Assembly: GCA_025356635.1 (NCBI GenBank) | Contig: JANXRY010000067.1 | Span: 1 to 56,942 of the forward strand | DNA from: Gammaproteobacteria bacterium | GTDB lineage: Bacteria; Pseudomonadota; Gammaproteobacteria; Xanthomonadales; Xanthomonadaceae | Length of the DNA: 56,942 nt | Direction: 5' to 3' | Shown here: piece by piece, positions 1-9,700 of the stretch | Position numbering within the stretch: position 1 is the first letter of the stretch | Layout: every line of letters starts with the position of its first letter | The notes under the pieces: generated by a model | The model's input: the letters and a program-made list of their open reading frames with translations, nothing else | Database searches by the model: none | What the model was told of the DNA's origin: nothing | Program-made: the position numbers and the translations under genes

Positions 1-865
1 GATTGGCCGGCACGAAATTGGCGTGCTCCAGGAACATGCCGAAGAAGTTCGGGATGAAAAACAGGATGAAAGCCGCAATGGTCAGGAAGAACGCCGAACC
101 AAAGATGTCCTTGACTGTGTAGTACGGGTGGAAGGGAATTCCGTCCAACGGAATGCCGGTGGCCTTGTCCTTGACCTTCTTGATGTCGACGCCATCCGGG
201 TTGTTGGAACCGACTTCGTGCAGGGCGCCCAAGTGCAGGACAACCAGCAACAGCAGGACCAGCGGCAGCGCGATCACGTGCAGGGCGAAGAAGCGGTTGA
301 GGGTGGCGTCGGCAATGAGATAGTCACCGCGAATCCATTCGGTCAGGTCACCACCGATCACCGGAATGGTACCGAACAGGTTGATGATCACCTGCGCGCC
401 CCAGTAACTCATCTGGCCCCAGGGCAGCACGTAACCCATGAAGGCCTCGGCCATCAGGGTCAGGAAGATCAGCATGCCTAGGATCCAGACCAGCTCGCGC
501 GGCTTCTTGCCGGAACCGTAGATCAGGCCGCGGAACATGTGCAGGTAGACCACGATGAAGAACAGCGAGGCGCCGGTCGAGTGCATGTAGCGGATCAGCC
601 AGCCACCGGGCACATCACGCATGATGTATTCGACCGAGCCGAAGGCTTCCGCCGCGCTCGGCTTGTAGTGCATGGTGAGGAAGATACCGGTGACGATCTG
701 GTTGACCAGCACCAGCATCGCAAGCGAACCGAAGTAGTACCAGAGGTTGAAGTTCTTCGGAGCGTAATACTCCGACATGTGCTTCTTGTAGGCCGGCATC
801 AGGCCCGGGGCCCGCTCGTTGACCCAACCCATCAGGCCGTTGACGGCACGTTCGACGGCATTCAT
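1..865 (-). CDS. petB: Cytochrome b of the ubiquinol:cytochrome c reductase (bc1 complex), partial
   Basis: This is the membrane haem b subunit of complex III, which oxidises ubiquinol and passes electrons to the Rieske protein and cytochrome c1. About 288 N-terminal residues are visible and the rest lies beyond the left edge. The translation starts MNAVERAVNGLMGWVNER, followed by hydrophobic helices with typical cytochrome b signatures such as LVNQIVTGIFLTMHYKP, RYMHSTGASLFF and GYVLPWGQMSYWGAQV. Its ATG overlaps the TGA of petA (TGATG), so the two are translationally coupled, and petC (cytochrome c1) is expected beyond the edge. Identification is firm; only the C-terminus is unseen. Confidence 0.95.
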   Translation of the reverse strand, partial: MNAVERAVNGLMGWVNERAPGLMPAYKKHMSEYYAPKNFNLWYYFGSLAMLVLVNQIVTGIFLTMHYKPSAAEAFGSVEYIMRDVPGGWLIRYMHSTGASLFFIVVYLHMFRGLIYGSGKKPRELVWILGMLIFLTLMAEAFMGYVLPWGQMSYWGAQVIINLFGTIPVIGGDLTEWIRGDYLIADATLNRFFALHVIALPLVLLLLVVLHLGALHEVGSNNPDGVDIKKVKDKATGIPLDGIPFHPYYTVKDIFGSAFFLTIAAFILFFIPNFFGMFLEHANFVPAN

Positions 866-1482
866 CAGGCAGCCCCCCCTGGCGCGACACCAATTACGAG
901 ATGGCTGTCGTCAGTGTAGTGATAAGGCGGGATCGCCAGGTTCGACGGCGCCGGCACACCCTGGAAGACGCGGCCGGCCAGGTCGAAGCGCGACTGGTGG
1001 CAGGGGCAGTAGAAACCGCCTTGCCACTTCGCGTCGAACGCCTGCGGCTGCATTTCCGGGTAGTAGCCGGGTGAACAGCCCAGGTGCGTGCAGATACCGA
1101 CGATCACGGCAATTTCCGGCTTGATCGCGCGGGACTCGTTCTTGGCGAAGTCAGGCGTCTGGTCGGGGTTGATTGACTTGGGATCAACCAGACGGCCGTC
1201 CAGGGTCGTAAGGGCAGCCAACTGTTCCGAGCTGCGCTTGAAGATCCAGACTGGCTTGCCGCGCCACTGCACGATCATGCGCATGCCCGGCTCGTTGTCG
1301 AGCTTGCTGATGTCCACGTCCACCGGCGCCCCCAGCGTCTTGGCGCGGGCACTGGGCTCCCAGGAAGAGACGAACGGTACTGCCGCAAATCCGACTCCGA
1401 CCGCACCCACCACCGCTGTGGTGGCGGTCAGGAAGCGTCGGCGCCCCGTGTTGATTCCACCGTTGACGCCATCGTTAGCCAT
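865..1482 (-). CDS. petA: Ubiquinol-cytochrome c reductase iron-sulfur subunit (Rieske protein)
   Basis: This is the Rieske [2Fe-2S] subunit of the bc1 complex, carrying electrons from ubiquinol at the Qo site to cytochrome c1 on the periplasmic face. The 205-residue product has a twin-arginine N-terminus (GRRRFLTA, residues 13-20) and one membrane anchor, as expected for a Tat-exported folded Fe-S protein. The cluster ligands lie in CTHLGC (131-136) and CPCH (159-162). The ATG is preceded by a GGAGAG ribosome-binding site, and the stop overlaps the petB start. A candidate promoter lies about 70-100 bases upstream. The gene is intact and of usual length. Confidence 0.96.
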   Translation of the reverse strand: MANDGVNGGINTGRRRFLTATTAVVGAVGVGFAAVPFVSSWEPSARAKTLGAPVDVDISKLDNEPGMRMIVQWRGKPVWIFKRSSEQLAALTTLDGRLVDPKSINPDQTPDFAKNESRAIKPEIAVIVGICTHLGCSPGYYPEMQPQAFDAKWQGGFYCPCHQSRFDLAGRVFQGVPAPSNLAIPPYHYTDDSHLVIGVAPGGAA

Positions 1483-1551
1483 CCGGCTCTCCGAAGATTT
1501 TCACTGAAAGGACCGGGGCCGGACCCATCGCCCGCCCCTGTAAGACAGGTA

Positions 1552-1581
1552 ATTGTAGACGATGCCCGAAGCGGGCGACAA
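1552..1581 (-). promoter_or_regulatory. Candidate sigma-70 promoter of petA-petB
   Basis: Read on the minus strand, TTGTCG (1581-1576) and TACAAT (1557-1552) are separated by 18 bases and lie in the gap between the lytic transglycosylase stop and the petA start. Predicted transcription begins near 1545, giving a leader of roughly 60 bases. This rests on sequence match only. Confidence 0.4.
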
Positions 1582-1589
1582 CGGCGGAC

Positions 1590-2477
1590 TCAGGATCCCG
1601 CGAGCGCCTTGCGGTAGCGCACGGCCAATTCCGCGACTCGATCGACGTATCGCCGCGTCTCGGCATAGGGCGGAATGCCACCGTTGCGGTCCACGGCACC
1701 TTCGCCGGCGTTGTAGGCCGCGGCGACCAGGCTCAGGTTGGAGCCGTAGCGTTTCATCAGCCAGGCCAGATACTGCACGCCACCGCTGATGTTCTGGGCC
1801 GGATCGTAGGGATCGGCCACGCCAAACCGGGCTGCGGTGGCTGGAATCAGCTGCATCAGGCCCTGCGCGCCCTTGTTGGAACGCACGTTGGCGTGGAACG
1901 CGGACTCGGCATGGATCACCGCACGCACGATCGCTTCCTCGACGCCGTACTGAACGGCCGCCGTGTGGATCTCGCTGGCAAAGGCGGCAGTATTCAGACT
2001 GACCGTGTTGAAATTGACCCCGGGCACGAGCGCGCAGGCGTAACAGGAGTCGATAGAGAAAATCGGGTACTCGATCCGGTTGACCTGCACGTTGGCCGCG
2101 CCACTCGGGCGCCGACTGCTGAAATTGCGCACGCCATTGGCATCGACGAAAGAATAGGTGATTGAGGTCGCCATGCCGAGAAAGCGTGGCGCTTTGGCGA
2201 TTCCGGAGGCGACCGTTGCAGTCGCCGACACCAGTGTCGTCACGCCGCCTTGCGCCGTGGCGGTTGCCTCGGCGGTCGTGGCCGCCGCTGGCGGAGTCGT
2301 AATCACCGCTGCCACTGGCGGCGAATGCGCCACGACTTTGCACTGGGCTCCGGAGACCCGCTTGCTCACGTAGCTGGGGATGGCGTCCGGGCCAATGCAG
2401 CGATACAGCGTGCCGGCCAGCGCCGGGGCGCTGGCGACCGTCAGGCAAACCATCAGGAGCAGTCGAGACAGCGTCAT
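1590..2477 (-). CDS. Lytic transglycosylase (SLT domain) with DUF4124-like N-terminal segments
   Basis: This is a probable periplasmic murein hydrolase cleaving the MurNAc-GlcNAc bond with formation of 1,6-anhydro-MurNAc. Starting at the ATG at 2477 gives 295 residues with a signal peptide ([21 protein letters not shown]). Two DUF4124-like stretches follow, around [17 protein letters not shown] and [19 protein letters not shown]. The C-terminal half is a Slt70-type domain with [19 protein letters not shown] (catalytic Glu in HAES), [15 protein letters not shown] and [19 protein letters not shown]. The open frame runs further upstream, but that part overlaps miaB on the other strand and precedes the signal peptide, so it was excluded. 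The substrate-level role is inferred from the family. Confidence 0.9.
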   Translation of the reverse strand: MTLSRLLLMVCLTVASAPALAGTLYRCIGPDAIPSYVSKRVSGAQCKVVAHSPPVAAVITTPPAAATTAEATATAQGGVTTLVSATATVASGIAKAPRFLGMATSITYSFVDANGVRNFSSRRPSGAANVQVNRIEYPIFSIDSCYACALVPGVNFNTVSLNTAAFASEIHTAAVQYGVEEAIVRAVIHAESAFHANVRSNKGAQGLMQLIPATAARFGVADPYDPAQNISGGVQYLAWLMKRYGSNLSLVAAAYNAGEGAVDRNGGIPPYAETRRYVDRVAELAVRYRKALAGS

Positions 2478-2580
2478 GGCGCGGAGTGTCCACTCTTTTT
2501 TCCACGATTCCAAGACTTTGGCCAAGGAATTGGCCGGGCCGCTACAATACCTACCCTCCCGGAACGGATTAACCGCCGCC

Positions 2581-3948
2581 ATGCCCGGAACCTCGCTGCC
2601 CGCCAAGGGCAAGTTGTTCATCAAGACCCACGGTTGCCAGATGAACGAGTACGACTCGACCAAAATGGCCGACGTGCTCGCCGCCGAACACGGCTTGGAA
2701 CTGACCGACAACGAACTCGATGCCGACGTCATTCTGGTCAACACTTGTTCGATCCGCGAGCGCGCGCAGGAAAAAGTGTTCTCGCAACTCGGCCGCTGGA
2801 AGCAGCTCAAGAAAGACAAACCGCACCTGGTGATCGGCGTCGGCGGTTGCGTTGCCTCGCAGGAAGGCGAAGCGATCGTCAAGCGCGCGCCGCAGGTGGA
2901 TCTGGTATTCGGCCCGCAAACCTTGCATCGCTTACCGGAAATGATCGATGCCCACCGCGCCAGCGGCCAGGCGCAGGTGGACATCAGCTTCCCGGAGATC
3001 GAGAAATTCGACCGTCTGCCGGAACCCCGCGCCGATGGCCCGACCGCGTTCGTGTCGATCATGGAAGGTTGCTCGAAATACTGCTCGTTCTGCGTGGTGC
3101 CTTACACGCGTGGCGAAGAAATTTCCCGACCCTTCGATGATGTCTTGCTGGAGGTAGCGCAACTCGCCGCCCAAGGCGTGCGCGAGGTCAACCTGCTCGG
3201 CCAGAATGTGAACGCCTATCGCGGCCTGATGTTCGACAGCCCCGACCTTGCTGACCTCGCCCTGCTGATCCGCGCCATCGCCGAGATCGAAGGCATCGGC
3301 CGGATCCGTTACACCACCTCGCATCCGCTGGAGTTTTCCGACAGCCTGATCGAAGCGCATCGTGACGTGCCCAAGCTGGCGAATTTCCTGCATCTGCCGG
3401 TGCAATCGGGCTCGGATCGCATCCTGGGCGCGATGAAGCGCAACCACACCGCGCTCGAATACAAGGCGCGAATTCGCAAACTACGTGCGGTTCGGCCCGA
3501 CATCTGCGTGAGCTCGGATTTCATCGTCGGTTTCCCCGGCGAGAGCGAACAGGATTTCGAAGCGACCATGAAGCTGATCGCCGACATCGGTTTCGACCAG
3601 AGCTATTCTTTTGTGTACTCGCGTCGCCCGGGCACGCCGGCAGCGAACTTGCCCGACGATACGCCAGAAGCGGTGAAACTGGCGCGTTTGCAGCGCCTGC
3701 AAGCGGCGATCAACACCCATACGCGAAAAATTTCCGAAGCCATGGTCGGTACGGTACAGCGCGTGCTGGTGGAAAAAACCAGCACCCGCGACAACACCGA
3801 ACTCACCGGCCGCACCGAGAACATGCGCTACGTGAATTTCCCCGGGCATCCGCGCCTGGTCGGCCAGTTCATCGATGTGTTGATCACCGAAGTGATGGCC
3901 AATTCCCTGCGCGGCCGGGTGGCCGCCGTTGATGGTATCCACTGCTAG
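2581..3948 (+). CDS. miaB: tRNA-2-methylthio-N6-dimethylallyladenosine synthase
   Basis: This radical SAM methylthiotransferase adds the 2-methylthio group to i6A37 of tRNAs reading UNN codons. The protein has 455 residues when started at the ATG at 2581. The N-terminal UPF0004 domain shows cysteines C19 (THGCQMN), C56 (NTCSIRE) and C90 (GVGGC) for the auxiliary [4Fe-4S] cluster. The radical SAM motif CSKYCSFC (C164, C168, C171) follows, and a TRAM domain closes the C-terminus. The first gene of a plus-strand run with ybeY and corC, it is divergent from the transglycosylase. An in-frame upstream extension exists but would run into the transglycosylase signal peptide region and lacks family similarity. 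Confidence 0.96.
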   Translation: MPGTSLPAKGKLFIKTHGCQMNEYDSTKMADVLAAEHGLELTDNELDADVILVNTCSIRERAQEKVFSQLGRWKQLKKDKPHLVIGVGGCVASQEGEAIVKRAPQVDLVFGPQTLHRLPEMIDAHRASGQAQVDISFPEIEKFDRLPEPRADGPTAFVSIMEGCSKYCSFCVVPYTRGEEISRPFDDVLLEVAQLAAQGVREVNLLGQNVNAYRGLMFDSPDLADLALLIRAIAEIEGIGRIRYTTSHPLEFSDSLIEAHRDVPKLANFLHLPVQSGSDRILGAMKRNHTALEYKARIRKLRAVRPDICVSSDFIVGFPGESEQDFEATMKLIADIGFDQSYSFVYSRRPGTPAANLPDDTPEAVKLARLQRLQAAINTHTRKISEAMVGTVQRVLVEKTSTRDNTELTGRTENMRYVNFPGHPRLVGQFIDVLITEVMANSLRGRVAAVDGIHC

Positions 3949-3957
3949 ACTTCGACC

Positions 3958-4434
3958 ATGACCCGCGGCCCGATCCAGCTCGATGTCAGCGTCAGTTACG
4001 GCCTGCCCCGGGCCGGCATTCCGGCGGCGAACAGCTTCCGACGCTGGGTCGCAGCCGCGTGCGAAGGACGTATCCGCAAGGCCGACCTGGCCATCCGCCT
4101 GGTCGATGCCCGCGAGGGTCGTTCGCTCAACCGCCATTACCGCGGCAAGGACTACGCCACCAACGTGCTCAGTTTTCCGGCGGAATTGCCGGCGGGCGTC
4201 ATCATGCCCCTGCCCCTGCTCGGCGACCTGGTGATCTGTGCCCCGGTCGTGGCCCGCGAAGCCCGCGAGCAGGGCAAAATGCCGGCCGCCCATTACGCCC
4301 ACCTCACCATCCACGGCGTGCTGCACCTGCTTGGGCTCGACCATCACCATGAGCGGGAAGCGGTGCTGATGGAACAAATCGAGCGCGAAATCCTGGCCGG
4401 ACTGGGCTACTCCGATCCTTACTTCGAAAGCTGA
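3958..4434 (+). CDS. ybeY: Endoribonuclease YbeY (rRNA maturation factor)
   Basis: YbeY is a zinc metalloprotein needed for 16S rRNA 3' end maturation and ribosome quality control. The 158-residue product carries the diagnostic [16 protein letters not shown] stretch, whose H119, H123 and H129 are the expected zinc ligands, and YATNVLSFP upstream of it. It begins nine bases after the miaB stop and is followed by corC. In most gammaproteobacteria phoH (ybeZ) sits between miaB and ybeY; here it does not. Full length and intact. Confidence 0.95.
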   Translation: MTRGPIQLDVSVSYGLPRAGIPAANSFRRWVAAACEGRIRKADLAIRLVDAREGRSLNRHYRGKDYATNVLSFPAELPAGVIMPLPLLGDLVICAPVVAREAREQGKMPAAHYAHLTIHGVLHLLGLDHHHEREAVLMEQIEREILAGLGYSDPYFES

Positions 4435-4478
4435 GCCGGTACGTGCTTGGACTGTGGTCCGGCTTGAAACCAGCCATT

Positions 4479-4487
4479 TGCTAGACT
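4479..4487 (+). promoter_or_regulatory. Possible extended -10 element for corC
   Basis: The nonamer TGCTAGACT matches an extended -10 (TG-N-TAGACT) and lies 34 bases before the corC ATG in the 86-base gap after ybeY. The identical nonamer occurs at the miaB/ybeY junction. No clear -35 partner at standard spacing is visible, so this is tentative. Confidence 0.25.
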
Positions 4488-4520
4488 AGGCACCCGCCAC
4501 CCGGCGCCTGTTCCGCTTTC

Positions 4521-5369
4521 ATGTCCGACGATCCTGACAGTACCCCGCACGAACGCCGCTCCTGGCTCGAACGCCTGAGCCAGGCTTTTTCCGGCGAACC
4601 GCAAGACCGCGAGGACCTGGTCGAGATCCTGCGCGATGCCCAGAGCAATGGCCTGATCGGCCCCGATACCCTGAAGATGCTGGAAGGCGCGCTGACGGTT
4701 TCCGAGCGCCAGGTCGGCGACATCATGATTCCGCGCTCGCAAATGGTCTCGTTACCGGCCGACGCCGCATTCATCGACCTGATGAAGCTGGTGGTCGAAT
4801 CCGGCCACTCGCGCTTTCCGGTGCATGGCGATGACAAGGACGACATCCTCGGCATTCTCCTGGCCAAGGATCTGCTGCGCGGCATCGTTGCCGACGGCGG
4901 CCCGGGCCAAGTCCGCGAATTGCTGCGCTCGGCGGTGCTGATTCCCGAGTCCAAGCGCCTGAATGTGCTGCTCAAGGAATTCCGCCTGTCGCGCAACCAC
5001 ATGGCGATCGTGGTCGACGAGCACGGCGGCGTTGCCGGCCTGGTGACCATCGAAGACGTACTCGAACAGATCGTCGGCGAAATCGACGACGAACACGACG
5101 ACGCCGACGAGGCCAAGATGATCGCGGCACAAGCCGATGGTCAGTATCTGGTTGATGCACTCACGCCCATCGCTGACTTCAACGAGCAGTTCGGCGCCGA
5201 TTTCCCCGACGACGAGTACGACACCGTCGGCGGATTGGTCAACGACGCCATCGGCCACCTGCCCGAGGCCGGCGAGGAACTCACGCTCGACCGCTTCCAT
5301 TTCCGGGTCGGTCGCGCCGACCGCCGGCGCGTGCATTCGTTCATCGTTTCCATGCATGCACCGGGCTGA
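4521..5369 (+). CDS. corC: CBS-domain protein CorC (HlyC/CorC family)
   Basis: CorC (YbeX) is a cytoplasmic protein with tandem CBS domains and a C-terminal CorC_HlyC domain. It is linked to magnesium/cobalt efflux and, in E. coli, to ribosome function. The 282-residue product has no membrane helices. It shows the SERQVGDIMIPRSQMVSL entry to the first CBS motif, the second CBS region HMAIVVDEHGGVAGLVTIEDVLEQIVGEI, summarised here as two adjoining stretches of the family signature, and a C-terminal domain with FPDDEYDTVGGLV. It lies downstream of ybeY as in E. coli and overlaps the next gene by 14 bases. Confidence 0.93.
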   Translation: MSDDPDSTPHERRSWLERLSQAFSGEPQDREDLVEILRDAQSNGLIGPDTLKMLEGALTVSERQVGDIMIPRSQMVSLPADAAFIDLMKLVVESGHSRFPVHGDDKDDILGILLAKDLLRGIVADGGPGQVRELLRSAVLIPESKRLNVLLKEFRLSRNHMAIVVDEHGGVAGLVTIEDVLEQIVGEIDDEHDDADEAKMIAAQADGQYLVDALTPIADFNEQFGADFPDDEYDTVGGLVNDAIGHLPEAGEELTLDRFHFRVGRADRRRVHSFIVSMHAPG

Positions 5370-6537
5370 CGCTTCAGCGCTAGCCACGTGGTTGTTGCTG
5401 GCGCTGATAACCTGCCTGCCGATGCCGACCTTGGCCGATGCGCCGCTGCGCGTGGGCCTGCTGACCATGGAGCCGGGAGGTGAGTTCTGGGAACGCTTTG
5501 GCCACGACGCGATCCTGATCGAAGACAGCGCGACCGGCGCGGGCGTATCCTACAACTACGGTTTCTTCGACATGGACGAGCCGGGCTTCGTCGGTAATTT
5601 CGCCCGCGGCCGGATGAACTATTTGCTGGTCGCACTGCCGGTGCAAGAAGACCTGAATTCGTACCACGAGGAAGGTCGCGGCGTGGCCGTGCAGTGGTTG
5701 AACATCGACGCCGCCCACGCGAATGCGCTGGCCGCTGCACTGGCCGAAAACGCGCGCCCGGAAAATTCGCGCTATCGCTACGAGTACTACACCGCCAATT
5801 GCGCGACCAAGGTCCGCGACCGGCTCGACCAGGCCTTGGGCGGACTTCTGGAAAAACAATTATCCGGGCGTTCGCAGGGCAATACTTATCGCAGCGAATC
5901 GGTGCGCCTGGCCTGGCCGGCGAAATGGATGGCGTTGGGTTTCGACCTCGGCCTGGCTGGCACCGCCGATCGTCCACTGACACGCTGGGAGGAAGCCTTC
6001 ATCCCGATGCGGCTGCGCGACTCGCTGCGCGAAGTGAAACTCGCCGATGGCCGCCCGCTGGTGCAATCCGAACAGATCGTGCTGCCGCACCGACTGCCGC
6101 AGCCGCCTGTCGAGACACCACACTGGCGGATCGCAGCGCTACTGCTGGGAATCGCACTGGCAACCGGCGTACTCATGCTCGGCTCACGGCGACCGCGACT
6201 GCTGGCGGCGCTTGCGCTGCCGTTCTGGCTAGTCGCCAGCGTGCTCGGCGCTGTGATGACATTCCTGTGGCTGGGCAGCGAGCATGTATTCGCGCATGGC
6301 AACCAGAACCTGCTGCTGCTCAGCCCGCTTTGCATGCTGCTGCTTCCCGGTGGCTGGCGAGTAGCGCGCGGGCATGCGGCATCACCTGCATACCGGTTCT
6401 GGCTCTGGGCGATCGCAGGCATGGCCGCCATCGCCGGATTCCTGAAGTTCCTGCCGTTCCTGCCGCAGCAGAACCTCGAATGGGTGCTGCTGCTCTTGCC
6501 GCTGCATTGGGCCCTGGCGCGGGCGTTGGAAAAGTAG
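5356..6537 (+). CDS. DUF4105-family membrane protein
   Basis: The 393-residue product has a signal peptide (ALATWLLLALITCLPMPTLA). A DUF4105 periplasmic domain of about 220 residues follows, with GEFWERFGHDAILI and YYTANCATKVRDRLD, the latter holding the Asn-Cys pair characteristic of the family. The last 140 residues form about four or five membrane helices. DUF4105 proteins resemble NlpC/P60-like cysteine hydrolases, and a related domain occurs in lacto-N-biosidase; the substrate here is unknown. The ATG at 5356 overlaps the corC end by 14 bases, arguing for cotranscription. The neighbours (corC, corA) do not fix a function. Confidence 0.82.
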   Translation: MHRADASALATWLLLALITCLPMPTLADAPLRVGLLTMEPGGEFWERFGHDAILIEDSATGAGVSYNYGFFDMDEPGFVGNFARGRMNYLLVALPVQEDLNSYHEEGRGVAVQWLNIDAAHANALAAALAENARPENSRYRYEYYTANCATKVRDRLDQALGGLLEKQLSGRSQGNTYRSESVRLAWPAKWMALGFDLGLAGTADRPLTRWEEAFIPMRLRDSLREVKLADGRPLVQSEQIVLPHRLPQPPVETPHWRIAALLLGIALATGVLMLGSRRPRLLAALALPFWLVASVLGAVMTFLWLGSEHVFAHGNQNLLLLSPLCMLLLPGGWRVARGHAASPAYRFWLWAIAGMAAIAGFLKFLPFLPQQNLEWVLLLLPLHWALARALEK

Positions 6538-6559
6538 TCGAATCGCCTATGATGCCGGC

Positions 6560-7552
6560 ATGACCGACACCCGCGACGCCATGGTTAGAAACCTCGCCCG
6601 ATATAACCGTGACGGTCGCCGCGGCGCCGATCTCACGCTTGAACAGATCAGCGACGCACTTGCCGAAGATGACGGCGGCTACGTCTGGGTCGGACTGTAC
6701 GAACCGGACGAAGCGCTGCTACAGAAAATGCAGGAAGAATTCGACCTGCATCCGCTGGCCGTCGAGGATGCGCTCAAGGCGCATCAGCGGCCGAAGGTCG
6801 AGCTGTACGGAGATTCGCTATTCCTGGTGCTACACACCGCGCAGGTGGTGAAAGGCCAGATCGAATTCGGCGAAACCCACGTCTTCATCGGCCCGCGCTA
6901 CCTGCTGACCGTTCGGCACGGTGCGTCCTTGCCTTACAGTTCCGCGCGCGAACGCTGCGAAAAAAATCACGAGCTGATGAAGCTCGGCCCGAGTTACGGC
7001 CTATACGCGGTGCTCGACACCGTGGTCGATAATTATTTCCCGATCGTTGCCGAGTACCAGAGTGAACTCAACGACCTGGAAAAGGACATTTTCGCCGAGG
7101 ACTATCGGCGCGAGACCATCCATCGCCTCTACGAACTCAAGCGCGACCTGACCAAACTGCGTCTGGCTGCTTCGCCGCTGCAGGACTTGCTCAATCAGCT
7201 GCAAAATTTCCACTCGAGCATGGTCCGCGAAGAAGTGCATGTGTATTTGCGCGACGTCCACGACCACGTGGTGCGCGTCAACGAAGCCACCGACACCATG
7301 CGCGAAATGCTGACTGCGGCGATGAGCGTGAACCTGTCGCTGGTCACTGTCGCGCAGGGCGAGATCGTCAAGCGCCTGGCCGGCTGGGCCGCCCTGCTTG
7401 CCGCCCCGACCCTGCTCACCAGCTGGTACGGAATGAACTTCCACCACATGCCCGAATTGGACGAGCCCTGGGGCTACTGGGCGATGATCGGTGTCTCCGC
7501 CACTATCTGCACCGGCCTCTACCTCTGGCTGCGCAAGGCGAAGTGGTTGTAG
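6560..7552 (+). CDS. corA: CorA-family magnesium/cobalt transporter
   Basis: CorA forms a pentameric inner-membrane channel for Mg2+ (and Co2+). The 330-residue protein has a large soluble N-terminal domain (VWVGLYEPDEALLQKMQEEF, then DLHPLAVEDALKAHQRPKVE) and a long helical stalk. Two C-terminal membrane helices carry the selectivity motif YGMN at about residues 290-293, followed by the loop FHHMPELDEPWGY. The gene starts 22 bases after the DUF4105 gene, in the same direction. Sequence and length fit the family fully; ion preference cannot be told from sequence. Confidence 0.95.
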   Translation: MTDTRDAMVRNLARYNRDGRRGADLTLEQISDALAEDDGGYVWVGLYEPDEALLQKMQEEFDLHPLAVEDALKAHQRPKVELYGDSLFLVLHTAQVVKGQIEFGETHVFIGPRYLLTVRHGASLPYSSARERCEKNHELMKLGPSYGLYAVLDTVVDNYFPIVAEYQSELNDLEKDIFAEDYRRETIHRLYELKRDLTKLRLAASPLQDLLNQLQNFHSSMVREEVHVYLRDVHDHVVRVNEATDTMREMLTAAMSVNLSLVTVAQGEIVKRLAGWAALLAAPTLLTSWYGMNFHHMPELDEPWGYWAMIGVSATICTGLYLWLRKAKWL

Positions 7553-7562
7553 CTGGTCGCAA

Positions 7563-7576
7563 TTGACTCAAGTCAA
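7563..7576 (+). promoter_or_regulatory. Fnr/Anr-type operator upstream of ccoN
   Basis: TTGACTCAAGTCAA is a perfect palindrome of the TTGAC-N4-GTCAA type, matching the Fnr/Anr half-site core TTGA...TCAA. Its centre is 63 bases before the ccoN ATG. A weak -10 (CACTAT, 7601-7606) would place the operator about 42 bases before the start of transcription, the position of a class II activator site. An fnr gene lies at the far end of this same cbb3 cluster, which supports the assignment. Confidence 0.72.
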
Positions 7577-7632
7577 ACGCCGGTCCGGCCAGCCCGGCGA
7601 CACTATGTCCATGGCTCAGAAGGGGAAGCGTG

Positions 7633-9093
7633 ATGGTGGTCGATGCAATGGTGAAAGAGACCTATAACGACACGGTGGTCCGGCATTTCGCCGTGATGAC
7701 CGTGGTCTGGGGCATCGTCGGCATGCTGGTCGGCTGCCTGATCGCCGCGCAGCTGTACTGGCCAGCGCTGAATTTCGACATCCCCTGGCTGAGTTTCGGC
7801 CGATTGCGGCCGCTGCACACCAATGCGGTGGTCTTTGCCTTCGGCGGCTGCGCCCTGATGGGCACCAGCCTGTACGTCGTGCAACGCACCTGCCACGTCC
7901 GGCTGATCTCCGATGCCCTGGCCAGTTTCGTGTTCTGGGGCTGGCAACTGGTCATCGTGCTGGCGGCAATCACCCTGCCGATGGGCCTGACCGAAGGCAA
8001 GGAGTACGCCGAGCTGATCTGGCCGATCGACGTGCTGATCACCCTGGTCTGGGTCGCCTACGGCATCGTCTTCTTCGGCACCATCGCCAAGCGCCGGGTC
8101 CGCCACATCTATGTTGCGAACTGGTTCTACGGCTCGTTCATCATCGCCGTCGCCCTGTTGCATATCGTCAATTCGCTGGCGATCCCGACTTCGCTCACGC
8201 ACAGCTACCCGATCTATTCCGGCGCCGTCGATGCCATGGTGCAGTGGTGGTACGGCCACAACGCGGTCGGCTTTTTCCTCACCGCCGGCTTCCTCGGGAT
8301 GATGTACTACTTCGTGCCGCGCCAGGCCAATCGGCCGGTGTATTCCTATCGGCTGTCGATCGTGCATTTCTGGGCGCTGATCGCCATCTACATGTGGGCC
8401 GGGCCGCACCACCTGCAATACACCGCGATTCCCGATTGGGCGCAATCGCTGGGCATGGTGTTCTCGCTGATCCTGCTGGCACCGAGCTGGGGCGGCGCGA
8501 TCAATGGCGTGATGACGCTTTCCGGCGCCTGGTACAAGTTGCGCACCGATCCGATCCTGAAGTTCATGATCGTCTCGATCTCGTTCTACATGATGAGCAC
8601 GTTCGAAGGGCCGATGATGTCGATCAAGACCGTCAACGCCCTGAGCCACTACAGCGACTGGACCATCGGCCATGTGCATTCCGGCGCGCTCGGCTGGGTG
8701 GCGATGATTTCGATCGGCGCAATCTACATGCTGATCCCGCGCACCTTGGGGCTGAAGGAAATGGCCTCGATGAAGCTCATCGACGTCCACTTCTGGATCC
8801 ACACGATCGGCGTGGTGTTGTACGCGGCTTCGATGTGGGTCTCGGGCATCGGGCAGGGTCTGATGAGCCGCGCCACCAACCCCGACGGCACACTGACCTA
8901 TGCCTGGGTCGAGATCGTCAAGTTCACCTATCCCTACTACCTGGTGCGCCTGTCCGGCGGCCTGCTCTGCCTGACCGGCATGATCATCATGGCGGTGAAC
9001 ATGGTGCGTACGTTCCAGCTGGCGAAAGGCCCGCGCACGGTGCCGGTGGCGCCCGCCCCCGCCGACAACGCGATCGCCGGAGGAACGCCATGA
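7633..9093 (+). CDS. ccoN: cbb3-type cytochrome c oxidase subunit I
   Basis: This is the catalytic haem-copper subunit of the high-affinity cbb3 oxidase, reducing O2 at low oxygen tension. There are 486 residues from the ATG at 7633 (a GTG one codon earlier is possible), with a GGGG ribosome-binding site seven bases upstream. Twelve hydrophobic helices are apparent. Histidine motifs fit the family: [15 protein letters not shown] (haem ligand), [16 protein letters not shown] (CuB and cross-linked Tyr region), [10 protein letters not shown], and [15 protein letters not shown] (haem b/b3 ligands). It is the first gene of ccoNOQP and overlaps ccoO by four bases (ATGA). Confidence 0.97.
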   Translation: MVVDAMVKETYNDTVVRHFAVMTVVWGIVGMLVGCLIAAQLYWPALNFDIPWLSFGRLRPLHTNAVVFAFGGCALMGTSLYVVQRTCHVRLISDALASFVFWGWQLVIVLAAITLPMGLTEGKEYAELIWPIDVLITLVWVAYGIVFFGTIAKRRVRHIYVANWFYGSFIIAVALLHIVNSLAIPTSLTHSYPIYSGAVDAMVQWWYGHNAVGFFLTAGFLGMMYYFVPRQANRPVYSYRLSIVHFWALIAIYMWAGPHHLQYTAIPDWAQSLGMVFSLILLAPSWGGAINGVMTLSGAWYKLRTDPILKFMIVSISFYMMSTFEGPMMSIKTVNALSHYSDWTIGHVHSGALGWVAMISIGAIYMLIPRTLGLKEMASMKLIDVHFWIHTIGVVLYAASMWVSGIGQGLMSRATNPDGTLTYAWVEIVKFTYPYYLVRLSGGLLCLTGMIIMAVNMVRTFQLAKGPRTVPVAPAPADNAIAGGTP

Positions 9094-9695
9094 GTCACGA
9101 AAAACTCGAAACCAATATTGGCTGGATGGCGATCCTGATCGCGGTCGTCATCAGCTTCGGCGGCCTGGCCGAAATCGTTCCGCTGATGTACCAGGCCGAG
9201 GCCATACAACCGCTGCCCGGGGTCAAGCCCTACGATGCGCTGGCATTGGCAGGTCGCAACATCTACGTGCGCGAAGGTTGCTACAACTGCCATTCGCAGA
9301 TGGTGCGCACGCTGCGTTTCGAGACCGAGCGCTACGGCCACTATTCCCTGGCCGGCGAGTCGGTCTACGACCGGCCCTTCCAGTGGGGCAGCAAACGCAC
9401 CGGACCGGACCTGGCCCGGATCGGCGGCCGCTACTCCGACGACTGGCATCGCGTGCATCTGGACAACCCGCGCGACGTGGTTCCGGAATCGAACATGCCC
9501 GGCTATCCGTGGTTGGCGAAGAACACGCTAGATCCCGAGGAGATCATGACCGACATGCGCGCGCTCAAACGACTGGGCGATCCGTACAGCGACGCCGACA
9601 TCGCCGATGCGCCGACAGCGCTGGCGGGCAAGACCGAGCAGGACGCGCTGATCGCGTACCTGCAAGGCCTCGGCAAGCACGCGCCCAAGGACTGA
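9090..9695 (+). CDS. ccoO: cbb3-type cytochrome c oxidase subunit II (mono-haem)
   Basis: CcoO is the membrane-anchored mono-haem cytochrome c subunit that passes electrons from CcoP to CcoN. The 201-residue product has an N-terminal anchor ([15 protein letters not shown]). The haem site is CYNCH at residues 64-68, within the conserved [15 protein letters not shown], and the distal Met ligand lies in SNMPGYPWL. Its ATG overlaps the ccoN stop. Normal length. Confidence 0.97.
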   Translation: MSHEKLETNIGWMAILIAVVISFGGLAEIVPLMYQAEAIQPLPGVKPYDALALAGRNIYVREGCYNCHSQMVRTLRFETERYGHYSLAGESVYDRPFQWGSKRTGPDLARIGGRYSDDWHRVHLDNPRDVVPESNMPGYPWLAKNTLDPEEIMTDMRALKRLGDPYSDADIADAPTALAGKTEQDALIAYLQGLGKHAPKD

Positions 9696-9700
9696 CCGCC

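Noticed and set aside
1564-1576. Small hairpin GCCCG-AAG-CGGGC before petA
   Set aside because: Only five base pairs, no T-run, and it falls in the spacer of the likely petA promoter; not convincing as terminator or operator.
2478-3062. Upstream extension of the lytic transglycosylase frame
   Set aside because: It lies before a clear signal peptide and opposite the miaB coding region.
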